From the NCBI GenBank assembly GCA_029267355.1, contig JAJUJA010000001.1, forward strand, positions 1 through 51,098: a stretch of DNA of 51,098 nt, read 5' to 3'. Below, piece by piece: positions 8,864 to 16,064 of the stretch (positions are counted from its first letter, which is position 1; every line of letters starts with the position of its first letter). Both the position numbers and the translations under genes were made by a program. A model generated the notes under the pieces. It saw nothing but the letters and a program-made list of their open reading frames with translations, ran no database searches and had not been told where the DNA came from. The stretch comes from Elusimicrobiota bacterium (GTDB lineage Bacteria > Elusimicrobiota > Elusimicrobia > Elusimicrobiales > UBA9959).

Positions 8864-9397
8864 CCCAACGAAGAAATTTATGTTAGTGATAAATGGAATG
8901 ATACCGACTCAAGATTGACTGCTGAAGAAATGATTTCAGATTGTCTTTCAGATTCATGGTTGCCAAGATTTACGTCAACTTTACAGAGAGCTCCAATCTT
9001 AATTGCAGGATCTATAAGAAACCAAACTTCTGAACACATTAATGTCAATACTTTTGTTGATGAATTCCAAAGGGCTCTAATAAATAGTAAAAGAGTGATT
9101 TTTGCAGCTAGCATAAAGGAGCGAGATAATACAATGACAGACAGGATATATAATTTGGGCAATTCCACAGAGGCGCAAAATAAAAAAGCAAAAGAGATTT
9201 CGCCTGACTTTATTCTAAGTGGCACAATTAGTTCTATAGTTGATGAAGACGAGAATAAAAAGGTAATCTACTACCAAGTTAACTTCAAACTGTTAGACAT
9301 CACTTCAAAACAAATCGTATGGAATGGAGAGAAAAAAATTAAAAAGCTTATAGGTATCCTAAAGATTTTTGCTGAAAAAACTCAAACCAGAACTTAA
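8846..9397 (+). pseudogene. lpoB: LpoB-type penicillin-binding-protein activator, 5'-truncated
   Basis: The frame encodes the LpoB core: EEIYVSDKWNDTDSRL, then AEEMISDCL, 'ILIAGSIRNQTSEHIN', 'FQRALINSKRV', then 'GTISSIVDEDENKKVIYYQVN' and 'KQIVWNGEKKIKK'. LpoB is an outer-membrane lipoprotein that activates the class A penicillin-binding protein PBP1b from the periplasm. Here the frame runs back into the head-to-head SH3-protein gene with no ATG and no signal peptide or lipobox cysteine. The first internal start is a TTG at 8915 inside the conserved core. The end, 'LIGILKIFAEKTQTRT', also departs from the family. I read it as a truncated gene left by a deletion or inversion. The coordinates mark the recognisable frame, not a functional start. 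Confidence 0.65.
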
Positions 9398-9517
9398 AAT
9401 TTAAAGACTTAAACAATACTGACTTTGACGAAATCTTTGTAGAGAAAGTATTTTACAAACTTAACCAGAATACCAAATTAATTGTAATTAACCATATTAT
9501 CGCAAATTCCTATTAAA
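9376..9517 (+). other. Possible small coding remnant
   Basis: After a TGA, about 46 codons stay open to a TAA, including 'FKDLNNTDFDEIFVEKVFYKLN', which has the look of protein sequence rather than noncoding DNA. There is no start codon or SD. It overlaps the ends of the lpoB remnant and of the opposite-strand lipoprotein gene. It could be the tail of a disrupted gene or chance in AT-rich DNA. Confidence 0.2.
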
Positions 9518-9930
9518 GATTGAGTCCCTTGAATTAAAAGATTAGTATGTTTTGACCAATAACTTATACCATCTGGCCAAATAGTAAAAATATGTACTCC
9601 AGTACCATGTGGAACCATAAGTGTAATTCCATCATCATGCGTATGGTTAATCTTAATAATTTTTCCCCTATCACCCCCAGATACGTACTCAGGAGTTTTC
9701 GATTTCATATTTATAAAATCCCATTCTAATGGTTTATCATTTGTCCCCATAAAACTCTCTATTTTGCCTTTAGAATAAAACATACCAGTAGTTTTTTGAT
9801 AAACACAATTAATATCTTTTGAAAAATTAATATTACTTGAAACTTTACGAAAATATTCTGTTTTTTTATCATAACTTGAATTACAAGCAAAGAAAGGAAT
9901 TAAAAATATTATTGCAATAATCTTATTCAT
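9478..9930 (-). CDS. Small lipoprotein of unknown function
   Basis: A 150-residue protein with a lipoprotein signal (MNKIIAIIFLIPFFAC, lipobox FFAC with Cys at residue 16), so it is expected to be lipid-anchored in the envelope. The mature part is beta-rich with His/Asp/Gly motifs (NHTHDDG, VPHGTGVHIFTIWPDG) and two more cysteines. I recognise no family. The gene lies in DNA clearly richer in A+T than the flanking core genes and uses AT-rich codons, which suggests recent acquisition. An AGAGGTAG stretch before the ATG can serve as SD. Confidence 0.65.
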   Translation of the reverse strand: MNKIIAIIFLIPFFACNSSYDKKTEYFRKVSSNINFSKDINCVYQKTTGMFYSKGKIESFMGTNDKPLEWDFINMKSKTPEYVSGGDRGKIIKINHTHDDGITLMVPHGTGVHIFTIWPDGISYWSKHTNLLIQGTQSLIGICDNMVNYN

Positions 9931-10020
9931 AAAAACTACCTCTTTTCTTAATTACTACAATCAGCAAACTTATTTTAGTATTTTTAAAAATTCACAACAA
10001 ATCAAGATGTAATAAGAATA

Positions 10021-10836
10021 TTATTCAAACTTCTTTTGTGGTCTATTTGAACTAATAAAATCATTTACAATACCTTTTAGCTTTTCTAACTCTTTTTCTT
10101 TCCCAAGAGACAATAATTCATTTAATATTTCTACCCCATCTCTCAAAAAAAACAACATAGTCAAAATAACAGAATCTATATGTTCTTTAGATGGAATAAG
10201 TTGACACATTATTCCACCATTTGTATCATAAGCATAATAGCCAAGATCAGAATTATGAACCACTTGAGATGAAAATCTAAATAAAGTGTTGTAACTATCC
10301 TTAAATCCTAATTTTTCGCATAGTTCTTTAAATGGCATCATAGATGGACCATATTGTCTAAATTTTTTCCAATTTCTTGGTCCAAGTTTATTTTCTTCAT
10401 CTTTTAAAATATCCCTAAACTCATTTACAAGATTTCCTATTTTATTTCTCACTATTATTTCTTGACAGGTAAAACATGTACGATGCAAATCCCATAAAAG
10501 CCATAATCTTGCAAATTCATCCGGATTTATAGATTTTTTCAAGGCTGCCAAGTTAACATACAACTCAAACAAAGAACGCAATAAAATACAAGATTCGTTA
10601 GCGAGACCCTCTTTACATAGAACAAATATGGATGAATATAGCCGAATCATTTTTACATATACACCGACAAGACAACAATTTAAAGAACCTTTTTTACCAA
10701 CTCCAACTATAGAATTCGCATTCATAAAAAGCAACAATAAATCCCAAACATCTTTAGCAGTTTCAAAATATTTGTAAAATTCTTTTTCTATTTCTGGTAG
10801 TATTTTATCTGAATATGGAAGTTCCAATTTTGTCAT
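10021..10836 (-). CDS. DUF5677-like helical protein
   Basis: A 271-residue, mostly helical cytoplasmic protein without signal or membrane segment. The central part (ANESCILLRSLFELYVNLAAL, then 'DEFARLWLLWDLHRTC', and later 'FSSQVVHNSDLGYYAYD') matches what I remember of the DUF5677 family: an Arg-Ser-Leu-x-Glu helix plus a later S-x-x-V-H motif. These proteins are common in variable genomic islands and their role is not settled. One sampled 60-base line of the gene (10021-10080) is about 23% G+C, against about 53% for a line in a core gene at 13261-13320. It stands alone, with about 90 bases to the lipoprotein gene downstream. Confidence 0.65.
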   Translation of the reverse strand: MTKLELPYSDKILPEIEKEFYKYFETAKDVWDLLLLFMNANSIVGVGKKGSLNCCLVGVYVKMIRLYSSIFVLCKEGLANESCILLRSLFELYVNLAALKKSINPDEFARLWLLWDLHRTCFTCQEIIVRNKIGNLVNEFRDILKDEENKLGPRNWKKFRQYGPSMMPFKELCEKLGFKDSYNTLFRFSSQVVHNSDLGYYAYDTNGGIMCQLIPSKEHIDSVILTMLFFLRDGVEILNELLSLGKEKELEKLKGIVNDFISSNRPQKKFE

Positions 10837-11164
10837 AATTTAAAAAATCATTACAATTGATATTCTATTCAATTTGTTATTTATAAAAATAGGACAGATT
10901 TAAAAACTATCCATCTTTTCATATAACATTACTTTACAATTTTTATTTCAAATTCTTTAAAGATTTGAATTATTTTTTATTATCAAAAAACATAAAAACA
11001 AAATAATGAACCAACAATTTTGAATCCTGGCGAAATGGTATCTACATTTCTTACAAAAGATATAGGAAAAGTGTCCATTAAATTTTAAGCAAATTCTACA
11101 TATGATGTAAAAAACTTACAACTAACACAAAAAAGTATAGAAATAATTATAAAAACTCTCTAAT
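10837..11164. other. AT-rich intergenic stretch without a recognisable gene
   Basis: About 330 bases of very AT-rich DNA. A 30-codon open stretch after a TAA at 10993 (ends VSIKF, stop near 11087, plus strand) has no start codon and is too short to call. I see no hairpin, repeat array or RNA gene here. Confidence 0.6.
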
Positions 11165-11536
11165 TCAACGAAAAATAGATATAAACAAGGCAATTATAAG
11201 CAATATGATAATACCGACAATTTTTATCAACCAAGCCAAAATGTAAAAGGGTATAGTAAGTTTAATCAATAAAAGTGAAAAAATAAAAAATCCGATATTA
11301 TAAGAAAGCCCAGAATTGTTTTTATTATAAACATTTACACCATCAAAGAAAACACTTAAGGGGGCAGTAATCGGGGATGTTATTCCATCCCATACACCAC
11401 CCCAAAAACCACTTCTTTTTTCACCATAATACTGTAACTTCGCTTCAGTAACAGAAGAAAAAGAGATCGTAAGAAAAAAGAACATTAAAATACCTAAAGT
11501 ATTTTTTAAAGAAACTGTTTTTATTATTTTTTTCAT
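11165..11536 (-). CDS. Small membrane protein with N-terminal signal-like segment
   Basis: A 123-residue protein. An N-terminal hydrophobic segment (LGILMFFFLTISFSSVTEA) looks like a signal peptide or first membrane helix. It is followed by a polar region with the GGVWDGITSPITAP motif, and the C-terminal third consists of two strongly hydrophobic helices with almost no charge (residues about 78-98 and 103-122). The 'W-x-G-x-x-S-P' motif after the signal is typical of small envelope proteins, but I do not recognise the family. The gene is in the AT-rich patch between tRNA-Asp and the DUF5677-like gene (a sampled line is about 22% G+C), consistent with acquired DNA. Confidence 0.55.
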   Translation of the reverse strand: MKKIIKTVSLKNTLGILMFFFLTISFSSVTEAKLQYYGEKRSGFWGGVWDGITSPITAPLSVFFDGVNVYNKNNSGLSYNIGFFIFSLLLIKLTIPFYILAWLIKIVGIIILLIIALFISIFR

Positions 11537-11700
11537 TTTAACTTTTTACCCAAATTTCTTCTTTCAACTTATATTTTAAATTTTTTGTGTCAAATTTTCT
11601 AAAAATCCCGTTTATTTATTGTATGAAAAATCTGAACCATAACAATGATAAAAATAACCTTTAATAGTAGAACAGCAGTATTTGAATCATGGGGTAACTA

Positions 11701-11776
11701 CGGGGTTGACGGGATTCGAACCCGCGGTCTTCGCCTTGACAGGGCGACGTGTTAGGCCAGGCTACACCACAACCCC
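11701..11776 (-). tRNA. tRNA-Asp (GTC)
   Basis: The minus strand folds as a 76-base tRNA. The acceptor stem GGGGTTG pairs with CAACCCC, with G as discriminator base. The anticodon stem TCGCC/GGCGA encloses loop CTGTCAA with anticodon GTC (Asp). The T-arm carries GGGTTCGAATCCC. CCA is not encoded (TAG follows). Its 3' end points towards the AT-rich patch at 9.4-11.7 kb; tRNA 3' ends are frequent integration sites. Confidence 0.95.
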
Positions 11777-12234
11777 TGGTGACTTTTTATATTATACCAA
11801 AAAAAATCTTTTTTCAATAACAAGCAGGCTCCGCTTAAATCAAATAGTAACTGAAACAAAACTATTCCGTCATTTTAAAGCAGGAATCTGCCCGAAGGTT
11901 ATGCGTCAAAAAAGAGCCTTTACACAGACCGTTCATTTTAATTTCACGGGAAACCGCCGCAGGACAAAGTCCCAGTCTGCATATATGACCTTTAACCTGC
12001 AGCTTTGTAAAAGCGGTAATATATAACTCACGTATTCAAGTGCTTCTGCTTCATATCTGCCTATTATCACAGGGTAGAGATGCTCGTTTTTTTTACACTA
12101 ACATTCTGAACTTATTCATCCTTAAATTTTTGTCATTTTTAGGACGACCGTTCAAAAAATGAAAAAAAATAAAACTGGATTATAAGGTGATGATTTAGCG
12201 ATTATGAATAAGCGGCTGCAGTCTCTGTTTTAAT
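11777..12234. other. Gene-poor stretch with a coding-like remnant
   Basis: About 460 bases between tRNA-Asp and the OsmC-family gene. On the minus strand from about 12097 to a TGA at 11933-11935, some 54 codons are open and contain protein-like sequence (HLYPVIIGRYEAEALEYV and VIYADWDFVLRRFP). There is no start codon, so it may be the tail of a decayed gene. A run of eight T at about 12087-12094 and AT-rich DNA follow. I recognise no structured RNA here. Confidence 0.35.
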
Positions 12235-12243
12235 TGCTAAAAT
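12235..12243 (+). promoter_or_regulatory. Extended -10 element directly before an initiation codon
   Basis: TGCTAAAAT (extended -10 of the TGnTAtAAT type) occupies 12235-12243. The A of the ATG at 12250 lies seven bases after the hexamer, the normal distance to a transcription start. This would give a leaderless mRNA and supports 12250 over the ATG at 12244. No Shine-Dalgarno is present. Confidence 0.45.
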
Positions 12244-12249
12244 ATGGAC

Positions 12250-12651
12250 ATGGCTACAAAAATAAAATCCTTATACATAGGCGATGATAAAGTGGAAATA
12301 ACGCATGGCCCGACAGGTAAAAAAATCATAACAGATCTCCCCCCCGACAATGGCGGTCAGGGCAGGGAGTTTTCTCCCACGGACCTGGCGGCTGCTTCAA
12401 TTTCCTCCTGTATTCTGACCATAATGGGCGTTATAGCAAAAAGAGAAAAGGCAAATATTGAAGGCGCCTATATAGAAATTGAAAAGCATATGGCCGAAAA
12501 TCCAAGGCGTATAGGCAAATTTACAGGCGTAATTTATCTGCCCTCAAATATTGAGCCAAAGACAAAGGAAAAAATAATGGCCGCCGTAAAGGCCTGCCCC
12601 GTAACAAGAAGTTTAAGGGAAGATATCAGGATAGAATTGAGAGAAGCATAA
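12250..12651 (+). CDS. OsmC/Ohr-family protein
   Basis: About 133 residues from the ATG at 12250. The family's two reactive cysteines are present: Cys54 in SSCILTIMG and Cys116 in KACPVTRS. The middle has the typical 'FSPTDLAAAS' start of the central helix. OsmC/Ohr proteins are cytoplasmic thiol peroxidases acting on organic hydroperoxides; many members from anaerobes are of unknown substrate, so I do not assign osmC or ohr specifically. An alternative ATG at 12244 overlaps the promoter hexamer. The next gene follows after about 60 bases in the same direction. In an anaerobe this enzyme would be part of peroxide defence. Confidence 0.85.
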   Translation: MATKIKSLYIGDDKVEITHGPTGKKIITDLPPDNGGQGREFSPTDLAAASISSCILTIMGVIAKREKANIEGAYIEIEKHMAENPRRIGKFTGVIYLPSNIEPKTKEKIMAAVKACPVTRSLREDIRIELREA

Positions 12652-12710
12652 ACATATTTATAGGACCTTTGGCCCTTGAAAGAAAAAGCCCAAAGGGTAA
12701 AATTTATCTG

Positions 12711-13649
12711 ATGAGAAACTTGTTCATAGCAGCCTTGATAACGGCCGCATTTTCACTGCCTTCCAAAGCCGCGCAAAAAAGCATTGAAGATTTGCGTTTT
12801 GAAGCAGGAAATTTCAATTCAAATATTCTGGAATTGATTAAAACCGCCGAATATCCTTATGTATACGCCGAGCCCAGAGCGGAATATGACGAAAATAATT
12901 ATTTCAATAAGTATCTCTTGAAAGCCGTTCTGGAATTATATTCCAAATACGGACTTAAAGGATATGATATACATGCCGCCCTTACTCACGACATACCCTT
13001 CTTAGATCAGGGCAATATAAAGGCGCTTAAACCGCCATACACTATGTGCGTAGCCGCCCAGCTGGAAATTATTTTAACCGCCTATGAAATATATGCGAGA
13101 GAAACCGGCGATTACTCTGTATACGCTTATCTGCCAAAGACAAGCTATGAGAAACTCGGCCCAACGGATTTGCGCGGTCATATATGGGTGAATCATGATT
13201 TTAATTCCTACGGCACGGCCGACGCCTTGAGGAATTTCGGCATGGGCGAAATAAAAACTTTTGACTCTCTTAAGCCAGGCGCCTTCGTGAACATAAACAG
13301 GACCAACGGCACGGGACATGCAGTTTTGTTCATAGGGTATATAGACAAGCAGGGCCGGCTTCAGGAGAATTTGGACTCAAATACCATAGGTTTCAGATAT
13401 TTTTCTTCGCAGGGCACCAAGGACAGCGGCGGGCTTGATTACAGAAATGCCATATTCAGCCAGTACGGCTGCCCGGAAATGGATTTCAAGAGAGATTGCA
13501 ATGTAATCTACTCGCAGGACCAGAGATATCTCAATACCGGAATGATGTTTCATCCCAAATTATGGAAACTGCCTAAACCGTCTTTAAGCCCTGTTCTTAA
13601 AGACACCGTTTTAGACGAAAAATATTTTAACGGCGAAGTCACAGACTAA
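12711..13649 (+). CDS. Secreted protein, probable papain-like-fold (NlpC/CHAP/C39-type) hydrolase
   Basis: About 312 residues from the ATG at 12711, chosen because it is followed at once by a signal peptide (MRNLFIAALITAAFSLPSKA); an upstream TTG at 12669 would put charged residues ahead of it. The mature protein has a Cys at residue 113 at the start of a helix (TMCVAAQLEIILTAYEIY) and, about 90 residues later, a His in a strand (His203 in GTGHAVLFIGYI). This Cys/His order and spacing is typical of papain-like-fold peptidases and amidases. A nearby DSN could supply the third residue. The substrate may be peptidoglycan or protein; the family is not identified, so the enzymatic role is inference. 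Confidence 0.6.
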   Translation: MRNLFIAALITAAFSLPSKAAQKSIEDLRFEAGNFNSNILELIKTAEYPYVYAEPRAEYDENNYFNKYLLKAVLELYSKYGLKGYDIHAALTHDIPFLDQGNIKALKPPYTMCVAAQLEIILTAYEIYARETGDYSVYAYLPKTSYEKLGPTDLRGHIWVNHDFNSYGTADALRNFGMGEIKTFDSLKPGAFVNINRTNGTGHAVLFIGYIDKQGRLQENLDSNTIGFRYFSSQGTKDSGGLDYRNAIFSQYGCPEMDFKRDCNVIYSQDQRYLNTGMMFHPKLWKLPKPSLSPVLKDTVLDEKYFNGEVTD

Positions 13650-13693
13650 AAACAATCCTGAAATTTTGACTAAAAAACTTGAAGCGCAAATAG

Positions 13694-13699
13694 TATAAT
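13694..13699 (+). promoter_or_regulatory. TATAAT -10 box six bases before an ATG (leaderless start)
   Basis: TATAAT at 13694-13699 is followed by six bases and then the ATG at 13706, so transcription would begin at or next to the A of the start codon. No SD lies before this ATG. The nearest -35-like TTGACT (13666-13671) is 22 bases away, which is too far for a standard promoter, so the -35 is unclear. Confidence 0.45.
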
Positions 13700-13705
13700 C
13701 TGCTT

Positions 13706-15070
13706 ATGGGAATTAAGAAATTTGACGCGGCTGTCATAGGCGCTGGTTCTGCCGGCATAGTGGCAGCCACAATGTTTGCCGGAAACGGCAAAAAAACCGC
13801 CCTTATAGAAAAAGGAAATATAGGCGGAGAATGCCTTAATTCAGGCTGTATCTCAAGCAAGATCTTGTTAAAAACAGCTCATCTTTCCCAGAAAATTAAA
13901 AATTCCTCGCAGCTGGGCATAAGCTGCTCCATAAAAAAACCTCAATTATCGGATGTGATGAAAGCGGTATCAGAAACCGCCGCTGCCGTTATAAATCAAT
14001 ACAGGGAAAAGATAAAAGCGGAAAAGAACATAACTTTCATAGAAGGCGCGGCTGAATTTGCCGGTGAAAATGAGATAATTGCCGGCAGGGAAAAAATAAA
14101 GGCGGAAAAAATTGTAATAGCGGCCGGCTCCTCGGCCTTTGTGCCGGATATATACGGTCTTAGAGAGGCCGGTTTTTTGACAAGCTGCAGCGTTTTTTCT
14201 GCCGAAGAGCTGCCAGGCAAACTGGCGGTGCTGGGCAGCGGCTCAATAGGCCTTGAATTGGGCCAGTCATTTCTCAATCTCGGCAGCGAGGTTTATGTCA
14301 TAGACAGAAGCGCCGGCCCATTTCACAGGGAAGATGCGGAAATAGGGCCGCTTATAAGGGCAAAGCTTGAAGATGAGGGAATGAAATTTATAAATTTCGC
14401 CTCGGTAAAGAGAGTTAAAAAAGAAAAAGGCAAGAAAATTATCGTTTATCAAACTGATAAGGGATTTTTTGAGCTGGCAGTTGATGAAATTCTGGCCGCC
14501 ACAGGCCGTAAGCCAAACACCGCCTCATTAAATCTCAAAGCAGCCGGGATTAAGACAAATGAAAGAGGTTTCATATTAACCGATTCCTTTTTAAGAACCT
14601 CAGCGAAAAATATTTATGCCGCAGGCGATTGCGCCGGACCTTATCTGTTTGCGCATATGGCGGTTTATCAGGCGAAGCTCGCAGTTGAAAACGCTCTTTT
14701 CGGAGACAGAAAAAAAACGGATTATTCAGCCGTGCCGTGGACTACCTACACCTCGCCTGAAGTCTCGCATGTAGGCCTGAATGAAAATGAGGCAAGAGAA
14801 AAAGGGCTTTTTAAGAGAGCTCAGATAATAGACCTTAAAAATATAGACAGGGCTGTAAGTGAGAGAGACACTAAGGGCTTTCTTAAATTGATATTGGGCA
14901 AAAAAGACAGGATACTCGGCGTAACCATAGTGAGCGAAAAAGCCGGCGAGATGATAGGCATGGGCGTTATGTCTCTTAAGAAAAATTTTTCGGCAAAAAA
15001 TTTCGGCGGCCTTATACTTCCATATCCAACGGTTTCCGAAATATATACCTTCGCTTCCAACGCAAAATAA
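13706..15070 (+). CDS. FAD-dependent pyridine nucleotide-disulfide oxidoreductase (mercuric reductase/lipoamide dehydrogenase-like)
   Basis: 454 residues. An N-terminal FAD-binding GAGSAG motif (residues 12-17) is followed by the redox-active disulfide GGECLNSGC (Cys43, Cys48). A second dinucleotide-binding motif (LGSGSIGLELGQ, about residue 177) binds NAD(P)H, and an AAGDCAG motif contacts FAD. The C-terminal dimerisation domain carries YPTVSE where lipoamide dehydrogenases have HPT-x-x-E: the catalytic His is Tyr440 while Glu445 is kept. That argues against lipoamide dehydrogenase and for the broader mercuric reductase-like/RclA-like group. No pyruvate dehydrogenase genes are nearby. No metal-binding N-terminal domain is present. 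The substrate is unknown. Confidence 0.8.
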   Translation: MGIKKFDAAVIGAGSAGIVAATMFAGNGKKTALIEKGNIGGECLNSGCISSKILLKTAHLSQKIKNSSQLGISCSIKKPQLSDVMKAVSETAAAVINQYREKIKAEKNITFIEGAAEFAGENEIIAGREKIKAEKIVIAAGSSAFVPDIYGLREAGFLTSCSVFSAEELPGKLAVLGSGSIGLELGQSFLNLGSEVYVIDRSAGPFHREDAEIGPLIRAKLEDEGMKFINFASVKRVKKEKGKKIIVYQTDKGFFELAVDEILAATGRKPNTASLNLKAAGIKTNERGFILTDSFLRTSAKNIYAAGDCAGPYLFAHMAVYQAKLAVENALFGDRKKTDYSAVPWTTYTSPEVSHVGLNENEAREKGLFKRAQIIDLKNIDRAVSERDTKGFLKLILGKKDRILGVTIVSEKAGEMIGMGVMSLKKNFSAKNFGGLILPYPTVSEIYTFASNAK

Positions 15071-15083
15071 ACAAGCTTTTTAG

Positions 15084-15089
15084 TATAAT
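15084..15089 (+). promoter_or_regulatory. TATAAT -10 box for the CsgG-like gene
   Basis: TAGTATAAT precedes the gene, with TATAAT at 15084-15089 and transcription expected near 15096. A strong SD (AGGAGG, 15105-15110) stands before the ATG at 15115, so this gene has a conventional leader. Confidence 0.5.
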
Positions 15090-15114
15090 TAAAAACGACG
15101 GTTTAGGAGGACTA

Positions 15115-16017
15115 ATGAAAAGGATTCTGTTTTTGCTGTGTCTTTTCTCGCTTTTTTCATTCTCAAATGCCGGCGGGAAAAAGATAGTTTGCGTTATAGA
15201 TCTTGAAGATAAGTCAAGCCATAGCCATTCCTGGCAAAATGTAGGCACAGGCATAGCGGATATGATGGTCACAGCTCTGGCTGAAAGCAAAAAATACACT
15301 GTAATAGAAAGGGAAAAGCTTGAAAAAGTGATGGAAGAGCAGAAACTCGGCGCTTCCGGCGCGGTTACGCCCCAGACAGCGGCCAAGATAGGCAGATTGC
15401 TCGGCGCAAATTACATAATAACCGGCTCGGTAACCGAATTCGGCATAAAAGACAGCAAGATAGGCGTGGGCGGGCTCGGCAAAGTTCTTCCCATAGGCGG
15501 CAGCGCCAAAATAAGCAAAAATACGGCAAGAGTCGCCATAGATGTAAGGGCCATAGACACCTCCACCGCTCAGATACTGGCAGCAGCCAAAGGCGAGGGC
15601 AGCAAATCAAGCGCAGAGGTTGAAGGCGATTTAAGCATAGCGCCGAGTTTTGACTTCGGCAAGGAAGGTTTTGACGAAACGATAATAGGCAAAGCCGCCA
15701 GAGAGGCCGTTGAAAAAGTAGTCAAAGAGCTTGGCAAAAAATTTGACGAGGCCGGCCCTGTCGCAGTCAAAATAATAAAGATAACCGGCAATCAAATTTA
15801 CATAAACTCCGGCTCAGCCGACGGCGAACAGATCGGCAATGTCTATCATATTTTCAGAACAGGCGAGGAAATGATAGACCCCGACACCGGCGAATCATTG
15901 GGCGCCGAAGAGGAAAAGGTGGGAACCGCCAAAATAGTAAAGGTCACACCCAAGTATTCCATAGCCGAAACAAAGGCCTCAGTTCAGAAAACGGATATAT
16001 TAAGGCCGGCAAAATAA
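15115..16017 (+). CDS. CsgG-family periplasmic/outer-membrane protein
   Basis: 300 residues with a signal peptide (MKRILFLLCLFSLFSFSNA). The core matches the CsgG/curli-assembly-like fold: 'VGTGIADMMVTALAESKKYTVIEREKLEKVM', here split by the 'QNVG' start, then 'KIGRLLGANYIITGSVTEFG', then a 'TARVAIDVRAIDTSTAQIL' strand pair. No lipobox cysteine follows the signal, unlike true CsgG. The C-terminal 80 residues (VKIIKITGNQIYINSGSADG and on) form a second beta domain like the C-terminal extension common in CsgG-like proteins of diverse phyla. Likely envelope protein, function unknown; no curli genes are nearby. It is transcribed alone and ends at a bidirectional terminator shared with hydF. Confidence 0.8.
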   Translation: MKRILFLLCLFSLFSFSNAGGKKIVCVIDLEDKSSHSHSWQNVGTGIADMMVTALAESKKYTVIEREKLEKVMEEQKLGASGAVTPQTAAKIGRLLGANYIITGSVTEFGIKDSKIGVGGLGKVLPIGGSAKISKNTARVAIDVRAIDTSTAQILAAAKGEGSKSSAEVEGDLSIAPSFDFGKEGFDETIIGKAAREAVEKVVKELGKKFDEAGPVAVKIIKITGNQIYINSGSADGEQIGNVYHIFRTGEEMIDPDTGESLGAEEEKVGTAKIVKVTPKYSIAETKASVQKTDILRPAK

Positions 16018-16033
16018 GAGTTTAAGCAAAATG

Positions 16034-16061
16034 AAAAGGCGGGCTTAAACCCGCCTTTTTT
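16034..16061. terminator. Bidirectional terminator between CsgG-like gene and hydF
   Basis: Stem AAAAGGCGGG (16034-16043), loop of six, stem CCCGCCTTTT (16050-16059), then T's. It lies between two convergent stops (16017 and 16065) and has A/T tails on both sides, so it would end both the CsgG-like transcript and the long hydrogenase operon. Confidence 0.85.
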
Positions 16062-16064
16062 ATT

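Noticed and set aside
8915-9397. LpoB-like protein starting at the TTG 8915 as an intact gene
   Set aside because: The conserved core begins before this codon, and no signal peptide or lipobox is present, so an intact functional gene is unlikely.
9300-11776. Attachment-site duplication flanking the AT-rich patch
   Set aside because: I looked for a second copy of the tRNA-Asp 3' end (TTCGAATCCC and flanks) and saw none in the window; no integrase gene is present either.
11682-12026. Plus-strand open frame of 114 codons over the tRNA region
   Set aside because: Its first third is the antisense of tRNA-Asp and the rest has no coding character; there is no SD.
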